Below are positions 1 to 12,274 of a DNA stretch of 64,000 nt, in pieces (the first letter of the stretch is position 1; each line of letters begins with the position of its first letter). The position numbers and the translations under genes were made by a program. The notes under the pieces were generated by a model, which saw nothing but the letters and a program-made list of their open reading frames with translations, made no database searches and was not told where the DNA came from. The stretch is taken from NCBI GenBank assembly GCA_016081115.2, contig JABTTQ020001116.1, forward strand, positions 55,049-119,048, given 5' to 3'. This DNA comes from Rehmannia glutinosa (taxonomy: Eukaryota > Streptophyta > Magnoliopsida > Lamiales > Orobanchaceae).

Positions 1-1032
1 ACGGTACTCGTATGGTCCAGCCTTCATAGAGATGACTCATTATTGACCGGTTTCTAATACTGTTAATAAACGGTATTCTCATTATCATATGTTCTATATT
101 TATTTGTGATATCTGGACAACAATACGAGGATAATCGTACTTAAGCAATCGGATGACTTTGAGGCACGATCGTGTTATATGAGAATGTGTTATATGAATA
201 TTACTAAACTTCTGGTGCTTATAGAATGTTCTGTAATTCTCTAAGCTGATATTGAATGTATATGGAAATTAACATCTGTATTCCTTGTTCTTTTCACAAA
301 GAAAGTGCAGTTAAATGTTCCTTCATTGCAAAATTTTCAACTTGCCATTTTAGCAATAATAAATAATCGCACCAATCAATTGTGGTGATTTGATCAAATT
401 ACTTTTCCTTGGCTTAAATTCATAGTATACGGGAATTACTTTCTTCGACTCTCCATATTTCACTCAACGTTAAGCCTCAAATGACATTTTCCCTAATTCT
501 TAGTTTGAAGCTATATTGGTACTCTGCATTAGCTACATCTGCTTATATTGAGATTTCAACTATTACAAAGGTCGTACGGGATCAAATATTTCAACCAAAA
601 TTTGTCTCAAGAACATTGAACTAATAGTAATGTTGACAATATAGTTAAATTTCCTAATATTGATTTACAGCTGTGATCTGATATACTATCAAATCTCATA
701 TAGCTTTATTTCACTGTGATCTAAAAAGTAAAAGTCGTAAGCTGCTGAGGAGTGACGGCTTTCCCTCGATGAAACTCTCTTTGTTGTTTTGTTACAAATA
801 GTACATATTAACATATTAGAAAAAGTTCAATCAGAGAACATCGTTTCATTTCTGAACTTATTACAAAATGATCCTTCGATGTTTACAATGCTCACGGGAC
901 AAAGTGTCCTGAAAACGCAACTTCATGCGAACAATAACCACTAATTACAGTACAATATTTGATATATCCAGTTTTATTGTCAGTGCAATTAGAAATTATT
1001 CTTCTCTGAAGCTTCTTTATTTACATCATTAT
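1..1032. other. Non-coding DNA downstream of the MYB gene
   Basis: AT-rich sequence with no reading frame I can support and no recognisable RNA gene or repeat. It lies 3-prime of the minus-strand MYB gene and must contain its 3-prime UTR and polyadenylation region, but I cannot place the cleavage site. Confidence 0.5.
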
Positions 1033-3716
1033 TCATAGGTACATGCCATCACAAATTATGTTGAAATCTCCTGGAAAATAACCAGCTAGACCTCCATCCT
1101 CAAAGTTGAACGGTGATTGAAACATATCATCAACATAAATGCCGTTGGATTTAGGGTGCATCTCGTTGCCAAACGCCCCTTCATTGAGCAGAACCGACGA
1201 ATCTTCAGAATTTGAATTATTGCTGTCAAGAGTGTACTTGTAATCAGCTCCACTGCCAAAACTCCCGAGTTCTCGTCATGAAACTGGTCTAAAGACAGCC
1301 ACTCGGCGAAAAGAACTTTCGGTAAATTGCATTTTTGACCACCTCCTCTTGAGTTTTCTATCTGTTGCATAGACTGATCTGTGTGTGTTAGAGATACTTC
1401 CAGGTTTTCAGAAGATTCAAAGCTGGAATCTTGAGGAGTCGGCTTGAGGGACGAAGGTGATAATTCTAATCCTTGAATTTGCTCATTCATGATGCATTCA
1501 TTTTTAACTTGAACTTCAGTTTCAACCAATTTTGACACCCTTTTCTTTAGATAGGAATGCCAATAGTTTTTATCTCGTTGTCAGTTCTTCCAGGTAAATG
1601 ATGTGCCATTTGAGACCACCTAGGAGATAAAAAACACGCACAGTTTAGGTTGTTAGTTGCAAAAAAATAAAAATAAAAATAAAAATATTTAGGTTGCAAA
1701 ATGTAAAAAAGGCTAAAGTTCAGGTTGCAAAAAACACGCACAGTGCATTGTTCTTGTTTATTAAATTTACCAATTTATTCAAAGTCATTGAGGATTGCCA
1801 AAGGATGTATATGCCTAATTTTACTTTGTTAACTATACACATTAAAAAATAACTGAGCAGGTACAAGTCAATGTTGGAATTCTTCTTAGAATTCTAAACT
1901 AGTTCAATTTTTAAAGGGGCTGCTGGTCTATAGCCAACACAGAAGGTAAGGTTATAGGTGGAAATACATTACTGGAATTTATTTTTGTCAACTCTACAGT
2001 ATCTTGTACCAAAATGATAAAATTTCAGTTTTATAATTTAGTTGAAATTTCTCTGAAGCTAAAAATTTGCTAAGGGTAGAAGAACTGATTAGTTTCTTAC
2101 TTGTTGCCTAATATTTGATGAAGGGTCAAAATTGTCTCCTCCTCTTCCAAGCTAAATGCCCCTCGCTTTAATCCCGGCCTTAAATAATTAATCCACCTTA
2201 ATCTGCAGCTCTTTCCACTCCTTAGTAAACCTGCCAAGCATTAACTTGAGGGTTAATTATGAAATCTACCCCTGAGGTTTAGCCTAATTACAAAAAATAA
2301 CCCAGTTGTATCTTAATATTACAAATACCCCCATCTGATATTTGTTTTAGCTTACAAAATTGCACATTCGAGAGGCTTCAAGAGGGGATATTTGTTAGAT
2401 AAATACAAACCCCAAGGGGCATTTGTAATTTTGAAAGATAACTGGAGTTGTTTGTAATTAGGCTAAACGTTAGGGTGGTGTTTGTAATTATCCCTTAAAT
2501 TGATCGATAGGATGACTAAAGCAAGCACAATGGTGTTTTTCTAATCTATTTAATAAGATATAAAAACGGTCACAATCAATCTGCATCCTTAGAACATATG
2601 ACTTTTTTAACATAATATTATTTTGTTATTGACTTCTAGTTGCTATCTCACTGGTTCTAAAAGTTATTTTAAGAAGTGTGGTGAAAAATAACGAACTTCT
2701 TAAAATAAAGAATGTTTCTGAGATGTAGAGAAATCATTAGCTGGACCAATGCCTATTCAAAGTCATAAGCATGATTAAACAAACTATTTTGATATGTGTT
2801 CATTCATTCTTCAAATTTCTTATGTAATATGTTGGGGTAAATTTTGACTATTCAATTTACCTGCAGTCAATTATGGCATCTCTAAAGGTTGCTACTGTCA
2901 TAAAATGACATTTAGCACAAACATAAGGTCACTATTATATAGTTACATCAATATCCTCAAATACACACACTTAGACACCTTTTAAAATGAGATATTGCGG
3001 CCGCGATTGAATACCATAACTTTTTTATATCGTAACATATGATTGCTTATGAAAAGTTTCAGAAAATACACAATTCACTTACTTTCGTTTTCACTCACCA
3101 ATTACTATTACACATTTCTCACAAATTTCACTATTCACTGACTCACATGTCCAATCACCAATCATTATTTTACTATTTATATATCAAATCAACTTTAATC
3201 ATTACATTTTCATCTTATATCCAACCACAATCTCAAAACGTATAATTATTCTTTTTTTCTAAAACAAAAAACATATTACTATTCTTTAGCAGCAAAGAAA
3301 AAATTCAAAATGAAATGATATTCAATCGCACCCTGAAATGGTAGGAGTTAAATTACGGATTAACAGAACTATCTAGTAGTAACTTTTTCGCTAGCATGCA
3401 CATATTGCAAAAAATAACATTCAAAAGAACTACAAAATGACAAGAATGCTAATATCCATGTTTTATTTGTTTCAGCATTGTTCTTAATAATCATCCATGA
3501 TATCTTCAACAGATAGAGATGAATGGGAAAAAGAATGTAATTTTTTTTTTTTTTTGCTTATATCTATTTAATCTTACCTGCATTGTTAGGAACAGAGCTC
3601 CAGCAGCCATGGCCGTATTTCACGATGTAATTTCTCAGCTTCTGATCTTCGTCGGGAGACCATAAACCCTTCTTGTGCTTCTGCTTTTGCTTATGATCTA
3701 ACGGCTTACGGCCCAT
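1033..3716 (-). CDS. R2R3-MYB transcription factor, LAF1/MYB18-like, with two frame breaks
   Basis: Three exons with GT-AG introns: 3716-3578 (139 bp), 2230-2101 (130 bp, the usual size of the second R2R3-MYB exon) and 1619-1033. Exon 1 begins MGRKPLDHKQ and enters R2 at GLWSPDEDQK; exon 2 gives GKSCRLRWINYLRPGLKRG, then R3 starts with Phe in place of its first Trp (AFSLEEEETI), as is common. Exon 3 holds WSQMAHHLPGRTDNEIK, the R3 recognition helix. The R2 context YGHGCWSSVP and the C-terminal motif LPKVLFAEWLSLDQ resemble Arabidopsis LAF1/MYB18, MYB19 and MYB45; LAF1 is a nuclear activator in phytochrome A signalling. Two breaks: a T5 run at 1567-1571 (six are needed for the Asn-Tyr-Trp codons), and a T4 run in coding sense near 1258-1261, after which the other frame continues sensibly to the stop at 1033-1035. 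These may be base-calling errors. The MYB call is firm; the subgroup is moderate. Confidence 0.9.
2249..2495. mobile_element. MITE family 1, copy 1, in MYB intron 1
   Basis: About 247 bp with long imperfect terminal inverted repeats: the left end GGGTTAATTAT, followed by CCCCTGAGGTTTAGCCTAAT, mirrors the right end, whose complement reads GGGATAATTACAAAC and later GTTTAGCCTAATTACAAAC. No transposase. A second copy lies at 59722-59950. It sits about 17 bp from the exon 2 splice acceptor, so the branch point may fall inside the MITE end. I could not define a target duplication. Confidence 0.7.
2999..3333. mobile_element. MITE family 2, copy 1, in MYB intron 1
   Basis: About 335 bp, bounded by GGCCGCGATTGAATACC on the left and the complement GGGTGCGATTGAATATC on the right (14 of 17 positions match). 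The interior is T/C-rich with repeated CACTCAC and AATCATTA blocks and matches the copy at 46096-46493 along its length. The superfamily cannot be assigned; a PIF/Harbinger or hAT relative is possible. Confidence 0.65.
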
Positions 3717-4788
3717 TTTCCGACAACTAGAGCTCAAGAGTACGTATATATATTTTTTGTGTTCTGTTCTGTGAAGAATGAATATGTGATGTGTATAATC
3801 TGCACAAGAAATAGAAGAAGTATAGACAAAAGGAGACTTTAAAAGGGTTAGTTGGACTTGTTGTTTAGATGAAAAATAACTATCTATTTCTGGCTTAAAG
3901 AATTAAAAGGGCTATTATAAAATTGGTATGATAAAAACAATTGAGTATTTTTAAAGCTTATTTGATACTGTGAATCTTGATTGACCTTTGGATTAGTGAC
4001 TAGGTGTCCTCTTAAGAGAATATTTAGAAGACCAAATATTAATGAGTCCATTTCTATAAGATTTTTTTGTGTTTTGTCATTAGGCAGGCTTAAAACCTAC
4101 TTGACAAGAACTAGTACCTGTGTCTGCCTTTATTACATGACCTTAATGACGATTATAAATTATTGAAACAGTTCTTAATAATTCTTTTTTTAACTTATGT
4201 TTACTAAAGCCTGTTCAATGAATAGGAGAAATCAAAATATTTCTGTAAGAGAAGCAACAGCATCAACATAGAATATTAGGGGGATAATCCATTGTTATGG
4301 CCTGATTTATGTTTTGTTTCTGTACTATTTCCTTGATCTATTTGTAAGTATAAATGAGGATTTGAACTTGGAACTTCTAAATATCCTTCATATAATCAAG
4401 TTTTTATCGGGATTGTTTGCAAAAACTTTTGCTAGCTTTTGGAAGAAGTGATTCGTTGTAGCATAAATAAAAGTAGTTGAGAATCAGAAATTTTTAGTGT
4501 TTGCGAATAGAATCAGAAGTCGAGAGTATTTGATGAAATGATTGTAAAAGTGCTTATTCGTTTGTAAAAGCCAAACTAGAAGCAAAATCAGAAATCTAAA
4601 ATACTCATTTCCCTGTTTTTAGATTCTGATTAAATGAAGCAGAAGTTGACATTTGCAAAATGAATGATTTTTTCATTATGTTGAGTATCCTTAAACAGAG
4701 ATATATTATATGGTTTATCATTTGCATGCAAAATGTGGTACTATTCTGCTACTTAAAAGGTTTGGCAAAATCCAATATAATTTCCTTG
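3717..4788. other. MYB upstream region and intergenic DNA
   Basis: Contains the presumed MYB promoter and 5-prime UTR on the minus strand; the TATATATA at about 3745-3752 seems too close to the ATG to be the obvious TATA box. Beyond it is AT-rich DNA with no supported gene. The stretch around 4430-4660 has repeated AATCAGAA and AAAATACTC-like words that could be a decayed MITE, but I cannot define its ends. Confidence 0.4.
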
Positions 4789-4828
4789 CAGGGACGGATC
4801 GAGAGGGGTGGAGGGGCGGGGCCTCGCC
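4789..4828. mobile_element. Left part of an old DNA element split by the Ty3/gypsy complex
   Basis: The segment starts CAGGGACGGATCGAGAGG and ends in GC-rich sequence. On the far side of the retrotransposon block (17760-17903) the sequence resumes with CCCCCTCAAATTTTTAT and ends GCGTCCGTCCATG, whose complement resembles the left start. I infer a short terminal-inverted-repeat element that was the landing site. Weak evidence. Confidence 0.35.
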
Positions 4829-6531
4829 TGATAAAAGTGGTCTTTTTATGCACGTTTATGTGTATATTTGAGTAGACTTGAGTTATTTTATTGTTAGTTT
4901 TGTAAATTTTTGATTGTACATAGTTCATATTACTCGAGGTGCTTTTATTGATGTAGATTGACCATTCGGGGCTAATTTTGGTGAATTTCGGACCATGAAT
5001 TCATGTCAAAACATAAGGGAGTTTAAGGATGCAAAAACGCTCGAAATTCCAAGCCAAACGCGTCATTTCGGGGCCTTTTGGTCCAACACGGGCGGGGGTG
5101 TCGGGCAACACGGCCGTGTTCCGCCGGGAGCTAAAAACTCGATTTTTTCGCACAAAACAGCCTCCCGACACGGCCAGGCCGTGTTCCCCAACTGGCCGTG
5201 TCCGGAACACGGCCTGGCCGTGTTGGGAAGCACTGCGACCATGTCAGGACGGAGTGCTGCACAATTAAACAAAGACACGACCTGGCGTGTCGGGCGACAC
5301 GGGCGTGTCCGGACCTCTTTTGCAACTTTTCTTTGCGGAATTTGGGGAAAACTCACCAACCAACCCATTTTGGCCACTTTTGTACACTTTTAACACCCTA
5401 TTTTCTTTGAAACATGTCTCCATGTCCCCTCCTCATCACTTGAATACAAGAATTCACCAACCAACAAGGAAAATAGAGGCAATTGTTTAACAAAAGAGAG
5501 TACTATCAATGTATTGGTTCCTATAAAAGCCAATGGTTGAAGTTGGGAGAAGCATTCAATTAGATACTCGGGAAATATTCATTGTATTCATTTCATTAAG
5601 TAGAATTGGGATCAAGGGGTCTTGGAGGAGAAAGCTTGGGGCAATATTGGAGAAGAAGGCTTGGAGCAACATCATCAATCAAGAAAGAAGTCAATTGAGA
5701 TTTTGATAAAGATAAGTACACCATGTCTACAATACTTAAATCTTCTTGTGTAATTTATTCTTTGGTCAAAATCATGTGTAGCTAAACTCCTAGTGTTTGA
5801 ATGTAATGAACTCTAGAATGGATTTGTGATTAAGGTGTGTATGTTTTTAATAAAATCTTCATATTTTGTGTGATTCACTTATATTACGCTTCGTTCATTC
5901 GAATTGATATATGCGCAATATTGATTTGAAGTTTATTTTTCATCCCGGAAATCGAGATTCATGGTGAAATAGAATCTATATAAGTGAAAAGAGTTGCATG
6001 CAATCCTAGATATAGGACGACATAAATCTTCCGGATTAGGGTCAAACCTAATATGAGAATTCACAAATCGTTATAATCTTTGTCTTGGGGGTTTTAACTA
6101 GAAAGAGATTTCAGTTAATCAACTTGAGATTAGAAGTTTTTCGACTTGAGAAAGGGTTTAACTTAAATTGAGAATTTCTACGGTCCACAAGACATGAGAT
6201 TTTATTAAAAGAGGTTGGTTTTTGCTTAAGGGCTTACGGTTGTATTTTTAACTTGTCAAATCACAAAAACATTCTACAGGATTTACATTCAAACACATTT
6301 CTATCTCTTGATTTCTTATTTTACAAATCTTCCTTCATTTTTGCAATTTATAATTTGTTTTCCTTTTTCATCGAACAAAAACTCGAAAATTGTTAGATTA
6401 AATAACAAAAAAGACGGTAATTATTATTACTTACAATCCTCGTGGGAATGACACTCGGTACTCAATAATCTATACTATAAAACGATAGGTGCACTTGCAC
6501 TACGGTTTTAAAGGTAGCTTTTGAGCCATCA
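4829..6531 (+). repeat. LTR 1 of the Athila-like complex
   Basis: About 1.70 kb, from TGATAAAAGTGG to GAGCCATCA. It contains a GC-rich block (about 5086-5330) of repeated ACACGGCC/GGCCGTGT palindromes in otherwise AT-rich DNA. Several overlapping frames on both strands cross this block, but they are composition artefacts. It differs from LTRs 2 and 3 by substitutions and many short indels. Confidence 0.9.
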
Positions 6532-6537
6532 AGTTTT

Positions 6538-6554
6538 TGCGCCGTTGTCGGGAT
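6538..6554 (+). other. Primer-binding site, tRNA-Asp type (degenerate)
   Basis: TGCGCCGTTGTCGGGA lies seven bases after LTR 1. Compared with the Athila site TGGCGCCGTTGCCGGGGA it lacks one G and has a C-to-T change. The copy after LTR 2 is closer to consensus at its start. Confidence 0.7.
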
Positions 6555-6659
6555 TGTAATATTAAGAACACCTTATTTTTGTTAATTTAATCATTTTTTT
6601 TATTTTATTTCATCATTTGTCTTTCTTTTTATTTTCTTTGTAAGTCTTGGATTACACTT

Positions 6660-8970
6660 ATCCTCTTTATTTACCGATGCATGCCTACTCGTCACCGAAT
6701 TTGGAAGTCGCGACACCGCCGATAGCAACACAGAGGAAAGTATTAATACAGACCACGAGGAGGATATTAACGAAGGCAAGGATCCAATATGGCGGATGAA
6801 CAAAGAAAGAACCATGTATGCGACTATGCCAAGCCGTCTATGGACGGCATATCGTCTAGTATCGTAAGGCCCATTTTGTTGCGACCAATAATTTGAAATC
6901 AAACCGAATGTCATTCAAATGGTGCAACAATTTGTTCAATTCGACGGACCTACCGGACGAAGATCCAAATAATCATATCGCGAATTTCCTTGAAATTTGC
7001 GATACCTTCAAAATAAATGGGGTCTCACGATGATGCCATCCGTTTACGCCTATTCCCATTTACTCTTGCGGACGGGCTAAACAATGGCTAAATACTTTGC
7101 AAAGGAACGATTACAACGTGGAACATCATGGCGAAAAGTTCCTTTTGAAATATTTTCCACCGGCCAAAAGCGCACGATTGAGGAATGAAATCTCTTCATT
7201 CACTCAAGAAGATGATGAGACCTTGTACGACACTTGGGAGAGATTCAAAGAATTGTTGCGGAAATGCCCACACCATGGCCTACCTATTTGGATGCAAGTC
7301 CAAACATTTTATAATGGGCTACTTTTCGCAACAAGACAAATGATCGATGCGTGGTAGGGGAACTCTTAATAACAAAACGCCGGAAGCGCTCAGGATTTGA
7401 TTGAGGAATGGCCATGAACGGCTACCAATGGCAATCCATACGAGGTAAAACTAACAAAGTCGGTTGGTGTGTATAATGCAGATCGGTGAGTTACGCTCGC
7501 GCGACAGTCGAAGCATTGACCCAAAAGATCGGCGATCTAGCGGCTCCTAAACCACCACCACCGCATGTTTTATCTTGTGAAACTTGCGGAGGATTGCATA
7601 ATCATCGGATTGCCCCACACACAATACCTCACTTGAACATGCTAATTACGTTGGGAATCAAGGCAAAAATTACCCAAGTAATCCTTACAAAGAACACATA
7701 TAATCCTAGGTGGCGACAACATCCTAATTTCGGTTGGGAAATCAAGGCCAACCACGACCTAATCCCAATCGATCTACACACATCTCCGGATTTCGGCCCA
7801 AATCAAGGTAAGCCTAACTTGGAAGATTTTATAACAAAATTTGTGCAATCAGATACTCGATTCAGGCGGTGGAAACATCCTTGAGAAATCAAGAGGCATC
7901 TATCCATAACTCGGAAAACCAAATAAGCCGTTGCGAAGATGATTTCGAAAGGCCACAAGGTAGTTTCTTAGGGTAATCGAGCCAAAACCCGAGGGGAGCA
8001 CGTAAAGGCAATCACCATCGAGTTTTCCACATGAGCATGGTTATGCCAATGCCGCCACGCAGAAATACATGGAGGATGACATGCCCAAAGAAAATCTCAT
8101 GAAAAAGGAGGTTGCGAATACAAGCCCAAGATCCTTACCTGAGTCTAACAAGAAGAAGATAGAAGGGATGATGATTTGGTAAGTACCTTGATTCTTTCAA
8201 ACAATTACATGCCAATATTCCAATTGTTGACCTCATTCAAAGCATGTTAGGGATCTTAATGACATCATTCCTAGTGAAAATAAGCTTAATAAATTATCAA
8301 ATGTGCGATTGAATGATAAATGTCATTCCAATGAACTACCACAAAAATTTAATGATCCAGGAAGCTTTATTATCCTTGCACAATTGATGGTTTACTGTTG
8401 ATAGGGCACTAGCCGACTTGGGAGCTAGTATCAACGTGATGTCTTATGAAACATTCAAGCATGCGAGGATTAGGTGAACTTAAACCTATTAGGATGGACA
8501 TTCAATTAGCCGATAAATCGATTAAACATCCTAGAGGTATTATTCATGATGTGTTAGTCAAGATTGATAAATTCGTGTTTCAATCGATTTCGTTATTCTT
8601 GACATGCATGATAATATAGAAGTTCCCTTAATTCTAGGGCGTCCATTTTTGGCTACCGCTAAATCTCTCATTGATGTGCATGATGGAAAGCTTACTTTGA
8701 GAGTAGGGGGTGAACAAGTTATCTTTAAAATTCCTTTGAGAAATCCTATAAATGATACTTGTTTTCCTATAAACTTGATTGAGACAAGGATAAATAATTC
8801 TTTGCTTGATATGTCTTCTAATAAATCCTCGAAAGTATGTGATGTTCAATGTGCAAAAGTTTCCCGAGATAAATCCCATTTTGAGAATAACATGCGAGAA
8901 AAATAGGACCATGAAGGTCAATTGTTCAAAATCGATACGGGTGGCGGTGTTGTTCAAAGAGATAAAATTT
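6660..8970 (+). pseudogene. gag-protease remnant, internal region 1
   Basis: A broken gag polyprotein. 7097-7357 encodes the gag core with YDTWERFKELLRKCPHHGLP, the usual plant Ty3/gypsy gag motif; 7486-7884 holds CETCGGLHNHR, the degenerate Cys-rich motif seen in Athila gag. Around 8400-8800 comes a retropepsin-like aspartic protease with active site DLGASINVM and the conserved LGRPFLATAKSLIDVHDGKL (8634-8690). Several frameshifts interrupt it; the one just after 8580 (CAATCGATTTC) is also present in internal region 2. After the protease, only a short piece resembling the end of Athila pol (HLGEMVQLYDVKEA) remains, so RT, RNase H and integrase appear deleted. Confidence 0.8.
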
Positions 8971-9059
8971 TTCATAAGTTCAAGGCTCCGCCGATTAAAT
9001 CTTCACATTTAGGTGAAATGGTCCAGCTATATGACGTTAAAGAAGCGATTTACCGGGAG

Positions 9060-10022
9060 GCAACCCGATGTTTGTGTGCAATTGTTTTCATTCATTTTTA
9101 TTTTTTTATTTTATTTTCTTTCAAAATAATCATAAGTCCTTAGAGTCATTTTCAAATCAAAAAAAAAAAAAAAAAACTCTTGAACATCTTCTTGGTTGTC
9201 CTAATTGGGAATATTTGAGATTTCACGGTATTCGAGTTGTGTATTGCTTAACTTTGATTAGGTATGAAGATGCCGTTGAAGGTCCGCACCAAAACAACCC
9301 AATGGTCGCTCAACACCGATTCCACTATTGTAGTAAGGTCGTATTTTCTTTTTTCCACCTCTTTTATATCATTCTAATTTCTTTGTTTTTTTTTTTTTTG
9401 AGTGTTTTGTGTGTGTTTGTCCATTTCTTTTCTTTCACATTGAGGACAATGTGAATCTTAAAGTTGGAGGTGGGTACAATAACATTTTCGGAATGCTTGT
9501 GTGTTTGTTTTCAAGAGATGTGATTTTTTTTTAACAAATTGAGTATTTGCTAGTCAATAACTTGGCCCAATTATACCTATATTAACTTGTTAATTTGTGT
9601 TTTCAGTGTGAAGCAATTGATTGTCTAGGATAGATTGGCGTGGATGCGGGCTAAATTTTGACGAGATTTCCAACACCATAAATATTTGATGTGTTAAGGC
9701 ATATACGACGGTACTTAGTGCTATGAACTTCCGAGAACTCATGATTTAGTAGTGGTTAACTAGTTGTTAAACCAAGCTTGTGAATAAAAAAAAGAGAAAG
9801 AGAAAAATGAAAAAAAAAAAGAAAAAGAAGAAAAAAAAAGGACCAATCGAGGTTATACTCTCTATTTGTTGTTGCTTAGTAACTAGGAGCATTCATGAGC
9901 CCCATGTTTGTCTTTTACGTAAAACGGCGACACGAATATGAGTATGGGAAACCACCCTAGGAGTGTTTGAACATAAATTCAAAATATAAACCTAGTGGAA
10001 GCATGTCTCGAAAGGTCCCCCA

Positions 10023-10053
<31 letters not shown>

Positions 10054-10451
10054 CAAAAAAAAAAAAAAAGGGAGAATTAATACTCCTTGACTTCTCATTC
10101 CAATAAAGTTCAAGAAGCTTGGTTATATATGACTAGTAAGCTAACTACTATGATCCATTGAGTTCTTGTATTTTTCATAGCATTATTGAATTGAAGTTGT
10201 TCATAACTATCAATATTTGTGGTGTGATGATTTCAAGTCTCAATAATGCCTACCGATATTACGGTCTTTCTTTCGACGATCGCTTTGCAAAATAATTTTT
10301 TTTGAATGGTTAATTCGGGTTGAGAAGGCTAAGAACTTGACTGCTTGTGTTCAATGTGTTGAAAAAGAAAAAAAAAGAAAAAAATTTTGTGTTGTGATTT
10401 ATTGAATCCCTCTTTTTGATATAATGTTTTGCTTGAGGACAAGCAAAGTTC
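9060..10451 (+). other. 3-prime non-coding part of internal region 1
   Basis: T-rich then A-rich low-complexity DNA with long A runs (about 9158-9176 and 10021-10074), no supported coding, ending in the hairpin TTTGCTTGAGGACAAGCAAA near 10428-10448. The same arrangement is present in internal region 2. Confidence 0.6.
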
Positions 10452-10467
10452 AAAGTTGGAGGTGGTT
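10452..10467 (+). other. Polypurine-like tract before LTR 2
   Basis: AAAGTTGGAGGTGGTT immediately precedes the TGATAA start of LTR 2. Position and purine content fit the plus-strand primer of a Ty3/gypsy element. The same sequence stands at 16050-16065 before LTR 3. Confidence 0.7.
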
Positions 10468-12161
10468 TGATAAAGGGTCTTTTTATGCACGTTTTATGTG
10501 TATATTTGAGTAGACTTGAGTTATTTTATTGTTAGTTTTGTAAATTTTTGATTGTACATAGTTCATATTACTCCGAGGTGCTTTTATTGATGTAGATTGA
10601 CCATTCGGGGCTAATTTTGGTGAATTTCGGACCATGGATTCATGTCAAAACATACCGGGGAGTTTAAGGATGCAAAAACGCTCGAAATTCCAAGCCAAAC
10701 GCGTCATTTCGGGCCTTTTTGGTCCAACACGGGCAGGGGGTGTCGAGCAACACGACCGTGTTCGGCGGGAGCTAAAAACTCGATTTTTTCGCACAAAACA
10801 GCCCTCCGACACGGCCAGGTCGTGTTCCCCAACACGGCGTGTCAGGAACACGGCCTGGCCGTGTTGGGAAGCACGGCCATGTCCGAGGCCTACTGCGACA
10901 ATTAAACAAGACGGCCTGGCCGGTCGGCGTCACTGGGCGTGTCCGGACCTCTTTTTGCAACTTTTCTTTGCGGAATTTGGGGAAAACTCACCAACCAACC
11001 CATTTTGGCCACTTTTGTACACTTTTAACACCCTATTTTCTGAAACATGTCTCCATGTCCCTCCTCCTCATCACTTGAATACAAGAATTCACCAACCAAC
11101 AAGGAAAATGGAGGCAATTGTTTAACAAAAAGAAGTACTATCAATGTATTGGTTGCCTATAAAAGCCAATGGTTGAAGTTGGGAGAAGCATTCAATTAGA
11201 TACTCGGAAATATTCATTGTATTCATTTCATTAAGTAGAATTGGGATCAAGGGTCTTGGAGGAGAAAGGGGCAATATTGGAGAAGAAGGCTTGGAGCAAC
11301 ATCATCAATCAAGAAAGAAGTCAATTGAGATTTTGATAAAGATAAGTACACCATGTCTACAATACTTAAATCTTCTTGTGTAATTTATTCTTTGGTCAAA
11401 ATCATGTGTAGCTAAACTCCTAGTGTTTGAATGTAATGAACTCTAGAATGGATTTGTGATTAAGGTGTGTATGTTTTTAATAAAATCTTCATATTTTGTG
11501 TGATTCACTTATATTATGCTTCGTTCATTCGAATTGATATATGCGCAATATTGATTTGAAGTTTATTTTTCATCCGGGAAATCGAGAGATTCATGGTGAA
11601 ATAGAATCTATATAAGTGAAAAGAGTTGCATGCAATCCTAGATATAGGACGACATAAATCTTCTGGATTAGGGTCAAACCTAATATGAGAATTCACAAAT
11701 CGTTATAATGCTGTCTTGGGGGTTTTAACTAGAAAGAGATTTGTTAATCAACTTGAGATTAGAAGTTTTTCGCCTTGAGAAAGGGTTTAACTTAAATTGA
11801 GAATTTCTACGGTCCACAAGACATGAGATTTTATTAAAAGAGGTTGGGTTTTTGCTTAAGGGCTTACGGTTGTATTTTTAACTTGTCAAATCACAAAAAC
11901 ATTCTAGAGGGATTTACATTCAAACACATTTCTATCTCTTGATTTCTTATTTTGCAAATCTTCCTTCATTTTTACAATTTATAATTTGTTTTCCTTTTTC
12001 ATCGAACAAAAACTCTGAAAATTGTTAGATTAAATAACAAAAAGACGGTAATTATTATTACTTACAATCCTCGTGGGAATGACACTCGGTGACTCAATAA
12101 TCTATACTATAAAACGATAGGTGCACTTGCTACGGTTTTAAAGGTAGCTTTTGAGCCATCA
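10468..12161 (+). repeat. LTR 2 (shared, middle) of the Athila-like complex
   Basis: 1694 bp, TGATAAAG to GAGCCATCA. It is flanked by a polypurine tract on its left and a tRNA-Asp primer site (12167-12182) on its right, so it serves as 3-prime LTR of the first internal region and 5-prime LTR of the second. Confidence 0.9.
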
Positions 12162-12166
12162 AGTTT

Positions 12167-12182
12167 TGGCGCCGTTGCGGGA
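12167..12182 (+). other. Primer-binding site 2, tRNA-Asp type
   Basis: TGGCGCCGTTGCGGGA, one C and one G short of the Athila consensus. It lies directly after the middle LTR. Confidence 0.75.
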
Positions 12183-12274
12183 TTGTAATATTAAGAACAC
12201 CTTATTTTTGTTAATTTAATCATTTTTTTATTTTATTTCATCATTTGTCTTTCTTTTTATTTTCTTTGTAAGTC

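Noticed and set aside
5001..5410. Overlapping open frames on both strands in LTR 1 (and the equivalent parts of LTRs 2 and 3)
   Set aside because: They follow the GC-rich palindromic block, occur in most frames at once, and are not conserved in frame among the three LTRs.
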